NCBI GenBank assembly: GCA_011316305.1
Contig: SAUG01000102.1
Coordinates: forward strand, 62,001-126,000
Direction: 5' to 3'
DNA: 64,000 nt
Source of the DNA: Rusavskia elegans
Taxonomy: Eukaryota > Ascomycota > Lecanoromycetes > Teloschistales > Teloschistaceae
Below are positions 46,701 to 57,688 of the stretch, piece after piece. Numbering within the stretch: the stretch's first letter is position 1; each line of letters begins with the position of its first letter. Both the position numbers and the translations under genes were made by a program. The notes under the pieces were generated by a model that worked only from the letters and a program-made list of their open reading frames with translations, searched no databases and was not told where the DNA came from.

Positions 46701-47199
46701 TGAAGGCTTACAGGATCGCTCGCTCCTTACGACTGGACCCGGCCCTGTGAAGCCCATTGGTACTTTCCTCGCCTCTGCGAGATTTACAGAGGGTCTTTGC
46801 AGCGAAGAGATAGATGGACAGGCTTGTCGACTTTTTTGACTTCTCCTTGGAGACATAGAGGTCCTCTCGCTTGGTCTGTAATAGACGGTTCTAACATTAC
46901 AGATACACAGGTGGACGAATAGACATTTGCACGGCTGCTCGAAATCAATATTCCTATTCATGGACATCCTTTTCGTCTGCTGACAGGTCATATCTGCCAA
47001 GATGACGGCACTATATTCCTTACGCTTCCCAAGTCGATCCCAATAAGAAATGTAATGAGACGAGCAAAGCCTGAAGAGCGATGTAAAAGTCACAAAAAAA
47101 TCCCGAGATCCCATAAGATTGTCTTTCTTACTTGCATATCTACACGGCATCATTTATACTTCCTATCACGCCGTCTTCCAACCACCGTAGTTATTCCAG
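46701..47199. other. Intergenic region between convergent P450 and NRPS-like genes
   Basis: 499 bp between two stop codons. I see no gene or repeat. Confidence 0.55.
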
Positions 47200-50100
47200 C
47201 TAGATGATACTGATGTTGAGATCGACTGCTCTTGCTTCTCCTTCTCCATGCTGAGCGACGACTGGGGTTTTCCGGATATCGTTCCCCTGTTCCCCTTTTC
47301 CGGTATCAATATCGGGCCTTTCGCTTGGCTGCTCCTGCTCCACTTGCTGCTCGCTTTCCACAACAGGTTGCAGTGAGGGCTGTGATAGTTGCTCTTTCGA
47401 AACTCCCTCGTCTTTATTGCACTCGTTGTCGATGGGGTAGAATGGCGACTGCGGCTGTTCAGCCTCATTTGTCTTCTCTTTCGAAACTTCCATCTCTTTC
47501 TTGCACTCGTTGTCGATGGGGTAGTTTGTCGACTGCGGCTGGTCGTCGGAGTTTGTTTTCGAATTGTTTTGTTTCCTTTCCAGGCTCGATTTCTTGCTTG
47601 CGTTATTTTTTTCTTTCCTTTCCTTATTCTCTTCCTCTCTCTTTACAGTCTCTTCGTCCTCCTCCACATTCGCTTCGTCCCTCCCCACATTCCCTTCGTC
47701 CCTCCCCCCATCCTTCTCAATCCCCACCCCATTACCATTACCATTCCCATTCCCATTCCCATTACCATCACCCTCCCACCTCCCCATCCACCACCCCACC
47801 ATCTTCCCCACCAACCCACTCCCCACCACATCCTCCGCGCCCCTCAACGCAGCACTATCCCTCTCCGCCATCCGAATCTCAAACTCCACCCTCCCATCTC
47901 TCTCTTCATCTTTACTCCCAAAGCTACGCTCGTAAAACTGCAGTAACTTAAGGGCTGGGTTCTTCTCCGGATCTGCCGCTGCCGATGCGCAGGATTCGTT
48001 ATTGTAGTTCGTGGCATTAGATGATGACGACGATGAGGAATCGGTCCGTGAGAAGGAGCGGAGACGCTGAAGCCATGTTTTTGTTGGGACGGGGGAGAAG
48101 GAGAGGCCGGCGCGGTGGAGGGCGGGGAGGAAGTCGTGGGTCCAGGAGATGGTGTGGGGGGAGAGGAGGTTGTATACGAGGTTCATGGGTCTTTCCTGGA
48201 TCTTTGGCTTTTCATTCGTGGGGGTGTCCACAGTTCCAGCGTCGTTTGTAGTCGTCATGCCCGATCCGGCAGATGTATTTCCGTGGAAGTCGGCAGCTGG
48301 CTGGCTGGTAGTGACTGAAGTCATCAGTTCGATATCTGCTCTTTCATCCGTCTTTCGATTTGCTTCATTCTCGGCGCCGCAGTCGAATGCATTCGTTCCC
48401 TCCCCCTCATCGTCATCATCACAAATGTCTTTCCCTCCATCACCCCGAACAACACTGGCCTCAGCAAGCCCTGCTAATTCAATCACACACTCCGCCAAAG
48501 TATCAACCGGCAGCCACTCGCACTTGATCGGAAGTTCCGGCAAGACCCCCATCGTCAACGCACTGCGTACAATCGATGGGAAAGCCTCGCTGTCATTCCA
48601 CATCCCAAATTTCCTATCTCCAACCACCTGTCCAATGCGAAGGATACTCGCTTGCGCCCCCGCCGTTCGTACGGCAGCAGCGACGATATGCTCGCCTACA
48701 AGCTTGGACTGGCCATAGCCCATGTCAGATGCGTAATCCAAGTCTTCGATCACGCTTTCCGGGATGTGGCTGGGTGAAGGTGCACCCAGGGCTGTCGAGA
48801 CGGAAGAGCAGAAGAGGAGTTTCGCGGGGCTGGTGTGGGGAGAGGAGAGGGAGAATTGAAGGAGGTTGTGCAGGCCTTGGATATGGGGTTCGAAGCTCGG
48901 GAGCGGGAGTTGGAAGTTGACAGGCCAGGCGGCGTGGATGATGTGCGTTATAGATGACTGCATTTCGGAAAAAGTGGCTTCGTCTAGGCCAAGGGATGGA
49001 AGAGTCAGGTCGCTGGCTAAAGCCGTAATCTTGGAGGGTTGCAAGTCCAGTTTCCGATCTTGTAGGGACGAGTGGAGTCTTGTCAGCGGTTCTTGGCCAC
49101 GGAGAAGACAATAGATTTTTGATATTGAAGGGTTGAAGGAGAGCTGGGACACGAGTTGAGAACCAAGACCACCGGTGGCTCCGGTAAGAAGCACGACTTG
49201 AGCGTCCGGAAGTGGCTTCGAGCCTGGAGTGTGTTTCTGAGTCACACTATATTTTTGAATCAACGCTCGTATGGCGACCTTCGGATCCTGAATATCTGGT
49301 GTCTGACCTTGACGTAATTCGTAGAGGTGCCTTGCTAAGTTCTCGATTGTCGAGGATTCGAAGACGATGTTCTGACTCAGATCGTTGCCGTTGCCTCCAA
49401 GGTCTAGGTCCTGGAAAATCGAGCCACGCATTTGGATGGCCTGAAGGCTGTTCATGCCAGCCTTGAAGAAGTCGGTTGTCTTGTTTACCAGTGCTTGTCC
49501 GACCAGTTCTTGTCCCATACGCAATAGATGCTGTTCCAGGCGAGGGACATCCAGTTGAAGTGTGCCCTCTCGATTGTGATCAAGCCGACTATAAGCATTA
49601 TCGATCTCCTTCTCAAAAGCTTTGTACATCTCAGGGCGGATGAAGGACCCTTTATCTGCTTGTGGGTACTCGACGCCAGCTGGCAAAGGCACAATCATGC
49701 TTTTGCCAATTTTGGAGAAGGCTTCAGCATTTTTATTTGCTGCTTCAACATCAGGCCAGATGGCATCGATGAACTCGTCGTCCGCCATGTCTCTCGCTGC
49801 TTCAGATCGAAACACCAGCGAGCCAGGTATTGGCCTGTCAACTCCAAATACTACATTTTCTCTGACCAAGGGATGCTCCTTGATACGACCTTCGATCGGC
49901 AACGGAAGTACTTTCTCGCCGTTGATGAGGGTGACTCGATCATCGAGACGACCAAGATATTTCCATGCATGAGGTATAGTGGGATGTGCTGAGAACACGT
50001 CCTTCGACCGGAAGGATTTTACAGGGTCATCTGAATTGCTTTCGACGGCTACTGGGTAGTTCTCTCGGAAGACAAATTCATACCGGTCATCTTCAATGGG

Positions 50101-51349
50101 CCTTGGCCATATGTGCTTCATCTTCGACTCTGCAATTCTTAGATAAGCCCAATCATTGTCTCCAGGATCTCGGTCAGCTGAAGTTCCTAAGAAGCCAACT
50201 TCGGTACTGTATATGTCAGCTGTGGATACCGGGGTTGATTAAAACTTACGATCCAAAGAAATTACACAGATTTACCCCCTGCTCTACCAGTCGATCTCCG
50301 AGTTCATCAGGGCACCGACTCCCTACAGTCATGACTTCGCGGCACGACCTGAGCAGCTCGATACTTCGTGGCTCTTCAGCAAGCAGTTTGAGAATGAAGG
50401 GCACAGCATAGACAGCATCCGGCCGAGCTACGGTTAGGGCTTCGGTGATATTCTGACTTGTAAGGGGCAGGTTAGCATTCGGAAAGTATACTGTTCTGCG
50501 GCTGTACATTTTCCAAGGCACTATTGACATTGGAAAGGCATGGTACCTAGGGTGCACGTTAGAGAAGCGTTTTATAGGCCGTCAATACTCAGAGGGACTC
50601 ACATTGGAAGGGTCATGAAATCTCTACTACCTGGGCTGACTGGATTGTTCGACTGTACATAGCGCTTGTGATTAGTGTATATTGGTTTTGGGAGTCCAGT
50701 AGAGCCTGATGAATGCATGATGATGGCCAACCTGTCGGCTTCTTTGGCTTTATCAATATCACGGACTAGAAGTGGTTCATGTGATGGAGGCCTGTCAAAA
50801 CCGGTCCTGAGCAGTATTGGGATTCTCATGATCGATGTTTGGCCCGCAAGGTGCTCGATTACCCCATGTAGCTGGGGAGAATCTGCGTGCACGATAGTCT
50901 CACACCGAGTTTCGGACAACAGGTTGATGATCGCTTGCGCCGAGATCTTTGGTGACAGTGTGACCACAGCGAAGCCAGCACGGAGCAGGCCGAAGAATGT
51001 AGCGATCCATTCAATGTTCGTAGGTCCCAGTACTGCCACCCTTGCATGTTCATTCTATTGCCTGAAATCAGACTGCCAAGCGAAAGCAGATGGGACGAGA
51101 GCAGCCCACCAGCTTCAATCCCAGTCCAAGGTAATGTCTAGCAGCATGCTCGACAAACCGATCGAGGTCACGCGCTGTGAAATACTCGAAGTCGCTGACG
51201 CTTCGCTCCGACTTTGGAAAAGCTATGAGAGGCTTTTGGACCTTGTCTTTTGCCCTTGCTCTGAAGAGATCGTCGATAAGAATGAATTCACCAAGATCCT
51301 CTTCTGGACCTTTCCCTCCATTCTCCATAGACAGATTTACCGCAGGCAT
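47200..51349 (-). CDS. NRPS-like carboxylic acid reductase (adenylation-thiolation-reductase)
   Basis: Exons are 51110-51349, 50603-51054, 50250-50546 and 47200-50206, with introns of 55, 55 and only 43 nt, giving 1,331 aa. The adenylation domain (about residues 20-500) has RVAVLGPTNIEW, the nucleotide loop MHSSGSTGLPKP and FFGSTEVG across the third junction. The thiolation domain carries its phosphopantetheine serine in DFFKAGMNSLQAIQ (S583). A thioester reductase domain follows, with NADPH site TGATGGLG near residue 673 and the YGQSK pair near residue 827. Such enzymes activate an acid with ATP and release it as an aldehyde or alcohol. The last ~200 residues are low complexity, with a (GN)n run and an 84-bp coding duplication. 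Two long acidic insertions lie inside or just after the reductase part. The substrate cannot be read from the sequence. Confidence 0.9.
47401..47555. repeat. 84-bp tandem duplication inside the NRPS-like C-terminal tail
   Basis: The same ~55-bp core (starting tgcactcgttgtcgatgggg) occurs at 47418 and again at 47502, exactly 84 bp (28 codons) apart. In the protein it gives two copies of a QPQS..YPIDNEC..EVSKE-like unit. Confidence 0.75.
47727..47772. repeat. Hexanucleotide microsatellite (CCATTM)n encoding Gly-Asn repeats
   Basis: About seven consecutive hexamers of ccatta/ccattc lie within the NRPS-like coding region. On the minus strand they encode alternating Gly-Asn near residue 1142. Hexamer units keep the frame when copy number changes. 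Confidence 0.8.
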
Positions 51350-52010
51350 CCCACGAGTCACAATAGAGATGATACAATGAAGTTCTCTAGAAAAGCGATG
51401 TATTCAACGATGAAGGAGATAAAGACAATACCTACTCTGAGGGGTCTCATCGACACTTGAGGGTCACAGCAAGTCATTTATCCATTTGCAATGACATGGT
51501 GGGACGCCACCTTGGATGCACCAAGAAGAGAAACTTAAAACACACCCTACGTTCTCCACAAGTGTGCAGTGGTGTAGAGATAGTCTCTGCAACCGCCGTG
51601 ATCTACAATGAGACGACGCAAAGGCGAAGCTTTGAAAGTCAATGTTGGAGAGCACGGTTGATCCCCAATCTCGAGCGACAATCTCCGAGGGTGAAAGAAG
51701 CTTTCAACTGCTTTGCCATCGAGATAGCGACTGCTTGCTGGTGCAGTAGACTGACGGGGCCGGTGGGGCGGGCATTTAGGTTAGTTGAGCGCATGATCAT
51801 CATGTCGGCGAATGGGTAGATAGTAGGGCGACACCCCGTTCGCATCATAAGCACGAGTACAAGCAAGCAAAGCGACGGAGTCTTGACATTCGGGTGTCCC
51901 GAATGGGATGTGGACCGAGGTCATACTAAGTACACTAGAGCAGTACGGAGTTAAGGTATATGCAGCTGGGAGACCGAAGAACTGCAGCGTGGGCAATCGC
52001 ACCGCCCGCA
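51350..52010. promoter_or_regulatory. Promoter side of the NRPS-like gene up to the RIP block
   Basis: Composition is normal here, with CA and TG present. It contains a perfect 8-bp hairpin at 51887-51905. Frames of up to 120 aa show no domain. This is the last unmutated sequence before the AT-rich block. Confidence 0.5.
51887..51905. repeat. Perfect 8-bp inverted repeat with 3-nt loop
   Basis: The arms cattcggg and cccgaatg are separated by tgt. This could be a regulator half-site pair or a chance hairpin upstream of the NRPS-like gene. Confidence 0.5.
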
Positions 52011-52110
52011 CCGTACCGACGCTAGTACTGGTACGGTACGGGTCTACTAATCAGCGGTACGGAGCGGTACTAGTACTAATCTAATTAGGTACGGGCGGTA
52101 CTAGATTTTT
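52006..52110. repeat. GGTAC-rich repeat cluster at the edge of the RIP block
   Basis: Within about 100 bp the motif ggtac or its extension cggtac occurs many times, in both orientations. It includes an inverted pair ccgtacc ... ggtacgg with a 12-nt spacer near 52015-52040, and several agtact steps. It marks the exact transition from normal to AT-rich composition and may be the subterminal end of a DNA transposon. Confidence 0.5.
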
Positions 52111-53512
52111 ATAGAATATTATTTTTAGTACTAAGTTTTTATCTATATATTTATATTTATAGAATTAATTTTTTTAATTTTAAACTTATTAATTCTATAA
52201 AGCCGTATTATCTACTATTATATATTTATATAACTTTCTTTTATAAATAAATAGAAAATCTATATATTTAATAGAATATATAAAAAAATTAAAGCTATTC
52301 TATAATATTAGTATTTAATTCCGATTTTTTAACTATATTATAACCGAAAATATTTATTTACTTTTATTAAATTCTTTTTTAGCTATTTTTATAACCTAGT
52401 AACTATTCGCGCGGCGCTACTAAAAATTTGTTCGTATTCGGCTAATATAATAGAAATAGTAAAAATATTTTATACTATTTTTAATAAAATACTCGTAGGC
52501 TAAATATACTATTAGTTTATAATTTTTTCTTTCGGTAAAATTCTCGGATTAATTCTACGTATTCTATAGTATTTTTTATAGAAATCTTCTATTATATTAT
52601 CGAGATTATCGGTTATAAAAAAGGCTAGATTATAGATATAAACGTAAGTAGAAACGGAAACTGCCAGCGATATATTTAATATAATAGATCGATTTCTATA
52701 AAATAGATTATAGAGATTAGTAATATCTTTTCTCGTAGGTCTTTTATATTTTATCTATTTCTATAAAAACTATAGTTATCTAAACCGAGAATCTATTACT
52801 ATAGTAATAGTATAAATTAAATTTATTATATAAAAGATTTCGTATTTTTCTAATTTCTTTAAATAGAATTCTAAAATATAATAGATATAATATTATTCCG
52901 GATTATTAACTTTTATATATATCGTTATCGTTACTAAAAACTTCTATTTCTTTTTCCGGATATATTTAATAATTTAACGAAACGATAAAAGAATTTCGCT
53001 ATCTATATTATATAAACTAATATTACTTTTATTTCAAAATAGTATTATTTTCTATTTAAATAGTTTTAGTATTTTATATATTTAGAAAAATATTATCTAT
53101 TTATTATCGGAAAAATAGTTTGAATTAAAAAAAGATTTATTTATATCTATAACGAAGATATTAATACGCCGCCGGAACTTTATATTTCGCTCGATTATTT
53201 TATCGCCGCTATTCTATCTTGAAGACCGTCGAAATCGGAATCGTTAAATCTATCGGCGATAGATATATTCTAGAAAATTTCCCGACGCTAGAGATTTTAA
53301 CGTACTAATTTAATAATATTATATAGTTTATTAATAGAATCTTTTTTCCGCTAAAATTTAAATTCTTTCTATTTTTACTTTATCGTTTAAATAAATATAA
53401 TTTCGGCGTTAAACTATATCAGCATTTTTCAAAATCGGTTTAAAACCGTTTAATTTACGTTCAACCGCTTAGCCGTTTATCTTCAGATTAGTTTATATCT
53501 ATTTTTTAAAAA

Positions 53513-53640
53513 TAGATTTAATCGCTTTTAATTTATTAAACCGCCTAAATTATTTAAGTTTTCTAATCTATCTAAATTTTTTAAATTATTTAAACTATTT
53601 AATCTATTTAAATCTTTTAAATTATTTAAAATCTCCTACT
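53513..53640 (-). pseudogene. Relic reading frame with leucine at every third residue
   Basis: On the minus strand, codons TTA recur every third position for about 13 repeats, spaced mainly by AAT, with no stop for about 40 codons. Immediately upstream in the same frame are two consecutive TAG codons, as expected from mutated CAG. AAT codons could derive from GGT by RIP, so the original may have been a Gly/Leu-rich or coiled-coil segment. The family is unknown. Confidence 0.4.
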
Positions 53641-56600
53641 ACTTTACCAGTCGGTAGTCGTTATAATAGATCTAATAACTATATATTCGATAGAACGATC
53701 GTTTTACTTTATAATAAATATATATTTAGTATCCAGAACTATTATTATAATTAAAATAACTATTTTTTATTATATAGTTCGAATATTATATATTTAATAA
53801 CCTTATATTAAACGTATAATTATAAATTTATTCTATTATATTTAAATACGATAGAATATTAGTATTCGAAAACCAAATCTTTATATTTTTTATAATTTTT
53901 AGTCTATTATCCGATATCTTTTTCTATTTTTTTCTAAACCGTTTTATTTATAATAGCTCTTTATTAGATATCTAAAATCTACTACTAAATTTACTAGCCT
54001 TTTTTTAACTTTTTAATAATACTATAAAATCTAAATACTATTTCCAGATTTTAATCTAAATATATTAACTTTTTTTTCGGCGGCTAACTAGTATTTTTTA
54101 CATGATATATTATATATAATATACTATTATCTATTTTTTATATCTAAAAGAAATATATTTCTATTATATTATCTATTTATATAATATCTAGTATTCCGGC
54201 TAATAAATTTTTATCTAAAATTATAATATCGCTAGTATCGGTTTTTTTATAGCTGGTTATAATAGTTTTCCTATAGGATTTTTCGATAGCGTTCGTTCTA
54301 TCGAAGAATTTAAACTAGTTTTTTTTATCGAATATATTGATATATATTAATAAATTCGATACTTTTATAATATTATATACTTTTTCTATAGATTCGGCTT
54401 CGGCTTTACCGTAGATACTAACGTAGATACTAGTATAGAAAACGGAATTCGGATTATCTTTATCGTTAATATTCTATAATTCCGATATAACTAACTATTA
54501 TAAAAGTCAGTTTATTTTAAATAAACGCTAAATAAAATAGAATATATATATTTATTCTATTATTTTTATCGAATAGTAGCTATAATATATTAGGTTTATT
54601 ATTTTTATATTAGTACGGATACTATTTACTAGTATTTATTTCCGATTTCTATTTCGGTAATATACTCGCTGATTAAAAATTTTATTAAAAAATTATTCGA
54701 ATTTACTAATTAGTAAAAATAATATAAATTTAGTACTTTAGATATATTTATACTAAATCGGTTTTATCTAAAAATCTAAATCTCTATTATATAGATATTA
54801 AAATATTACTATTATTTAAAATTTCCGCGTAATCTCTTCTATTAAAAGTATTCGATAATTTATTCTTTTCTTTTTTTTTTAAATTAAATAGTATATATCT
54901 ATTCTATTCGATTACCCGTTTTCGGATATATTTAATAACGGTATTTTAAACGTTATTAGAAAAAGCGTCCTACTAGTCGAAGTAGTATTTAAAAGGTTCT
55001 AGATATTAATATTCGTTAGTTATATACTAAAATACTATAACGATATAGCAGTATAATCTATTTACTATTTATATAATCGACGCCTTCGAACTTTATTATT
55101 TTATTATCTAGTATTATTTATTTCGCTATAGTATATTTAAATAGTATATAAACGAAAGTAATATATCTATTAGTTAATAGATTAAAAATTCTATTATAGA
55201 ATTATTATATTCTAAATTCCAGTCTTTACTATCGGAAAAAAACAGTTTACTAATAGCCTTTCTAAATGTTAAAGCTAAAAATATTCCGTATTTTAGCTAT
55301 TACTTTTAGTAATTATTATCTAAAGTTTAATTTAAATATTTACAATATTAATTTCTTTTATTAGAAATAGATCGTTATTAAATAAATATCGGATATATTA
55401 TAACCTTTTTAAATCGTCCGATAGTTAGTTAAAATAGTTTTTTATTATATTCCGAATATAATATATAGTTTAAATATAGAGATTTTATAGTACTATAAAA
55501 ATCTAGTATCGTTAATAGAATTATTTTATCTATATAATTTATAATTTATTTTTACGGCTTCGAAATTCCTAGATCGTAGTTTAATTAATCTCGCCCGAAA
55601 GTAGTTTTTACGCGCTTCGTTCTAAGTTTCTAGTATTATATTTTTAAGGCCGATTTACTATATACTATCGGCCTAGAAGCCTACTAATCTATTATTAATA
55701 TAGATAAATATTTACGTTAATATTTAAATTTTTATTAATTTTATTAAATTTTTATATTCCAATATAGAATTCGGCTCTGATATTATTATTTTATTTCTAT
55801 TTTTTTTATTCCGTTTAAAATAATCTTTTTAAACGAAGCTATTTATATTAGTATATCCGTAACCGTATAATAGCGAATCGAAAAATATAAGTAATAACGA
55901 TAGTATATTAAAGTTATTAATATCTCTACTAATTCGGCTACCGCCGCTATAGAAAGATATCTTTATAGAAAATAATACCGAATCGGCGGCCGAAAGCTAA
56001 TACTATATATAACGCGTTAATAAAAGAATAATATTATTCGGAATATAAAAAATTTATTAGATTCGTATTAAAATAATATTATATACTAGATATACGAGCT
56101 ATTATATCCAGATCTTTATATTTTTTAATACGTTTTTTTTTTTAAATAGTAGTAATAGTTCTATATCCGAAGATCTATTACTGCTAAAGTTATTTTCTAT
56201 ATATTTATATTTAAAATCTAATATAAAATCTACGATTAAAATAGCCGACGGAATAAAAATAATCTAATAGATATTAGTATATATAGTAATATATTATAGA
56301 TACGCGTACTTTTTTTTATAAAAGAAATAATTAAATTCCGAAAGATATACTATTAAATTAGATTCGAATTATAGACGGAAAATAGTTTTAGTAAAAAGGT
56401 TTAGTAACATCTAATCTGCGGAATTCGATATAGTTTTAAAAACGGCTTATATTTTATATATAGTAAATAGGCCGAAGTTTATATATAACGTATAGTAAAT
56501 ATAAAAAGAAAAATATAATAAAAGAAATATATTTATATTCGAAAAATATATTCTAATTTTAAAATAGGTACTATAGTAGATATTAGACTAGTTCTATTAT

Positions 56601-57574
56601 TTAAATCGTTCTAATAAAAGATTAATAGTTCGCTATTTCTAATAGTTAACTATAATTTCTATTTAAATTCTATATTTTTATTCTATTTTTATATAAATAA
56701 ACTATTTAAATTATCTTTATTTATAAATATTTTATTATTTAATAATTATATTAATATTATATCTCGTATAGAAATAAATATTATCGGAATTATAGATATT
56801 ATATATTTATTAATAATCTACTAAAATAGATTTCCGATTTATTATTTCTATTATCTTCGTCTATCCAGATCTTATTACTATATTCGCTCTTTACTATTCT
56901 ACCGTTAACGTCGTCGAAGATAAAGAGTTAAATAAAGTCGAGATATAAACTTTATTTATTTTAATCTAACTAGTTTTCTTTAACTTTAATATTAAATAAA
57001 AAGTAAAAATAGTCGCCGTCGAATCTTCTACTATTTCTACCTTTAAACGTAGTATTAATATAGAGATTTAAACCTATTTTTTCCCGAAATATTATTCCGC
57101 TGCTATCTAGATCCTAGTCGATTTTACTTTAAAATACTACTATCCGATAGAGATTTTTAACTCGGGCCGCCGAAGTAATAGAAAAAGAGGTAGTAGTACT
57201 ATATAATCGAGTTACCGTATTCGAAGAGATTATAATAATATTATAAAATATTATTTATTTTATTTATACGATTAATCATTCGGATTTTGATTTTAATCTT
57301 TTACGATTCTAACGCTAGAAGCGCTAAACCGATCAGATTACGTAATTATTTAGTATTTAAATCTTTTATCGAAAACTCGAATTAAAGATTCCCGAAAGAG
57401 CTAAATCTGAACTAAAATCTAGAGAGAAACCGTAATCTATTTAATTTTATTAATTAATTTAATTAAGTTCTATCGATCGGACTAGGCCGAGACGATTTAC
57501 TAACTAGATCTTCTATATTTTTAAATTCTATAAAAATCGACTTAGTCGATAGAAAAAACTTAAGTATTAGATTG

Positions 57575-57688
57575 GTCTTCGAGGGATTCGAATTTCTAAC
57601 CTGCCGGATTAATTCCGCTAATTCCGAAAAGCGCTGGATCCGCTAGGCCTCCCGGTCATACAGCGTTGCCGCTGCGCCACCAGGTTAT
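57575..57688 (-). other. GC-rich island with Pol III A-box and B-box-like motifs (tRNA/SINE-like relic)
   Basis: Read on the minus strand, tggcgcagcgg matches the A-box consensus, and about 86 nt later attcgaatccc resembles a B-box with G-to-A changes. The island keeps CA and TG and is GC-rich, unlike its surroundings. A cloverleaf does not close (no matching acceptor stem), so an intact tRNA is unlikely. A tRNA-derived SINE or tRNA pseudogene is the better guess. Confidence 0.35.

Noticed and set aside
47389..47951. Plus-strand frames of up to 239 aa opposite the NRPS-like tail
   Set aside because: They are shadows of the low-complexity minus-strand coding sequence, giving simple Pro/Ser/His or Leu/Phe runs.
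57575..57688. Intact tRNA gene
   Set aside because: The putative acceptor ends do not pair and the anticodon arm lacks a normal loop; only the A/B-box-like motifs are present.
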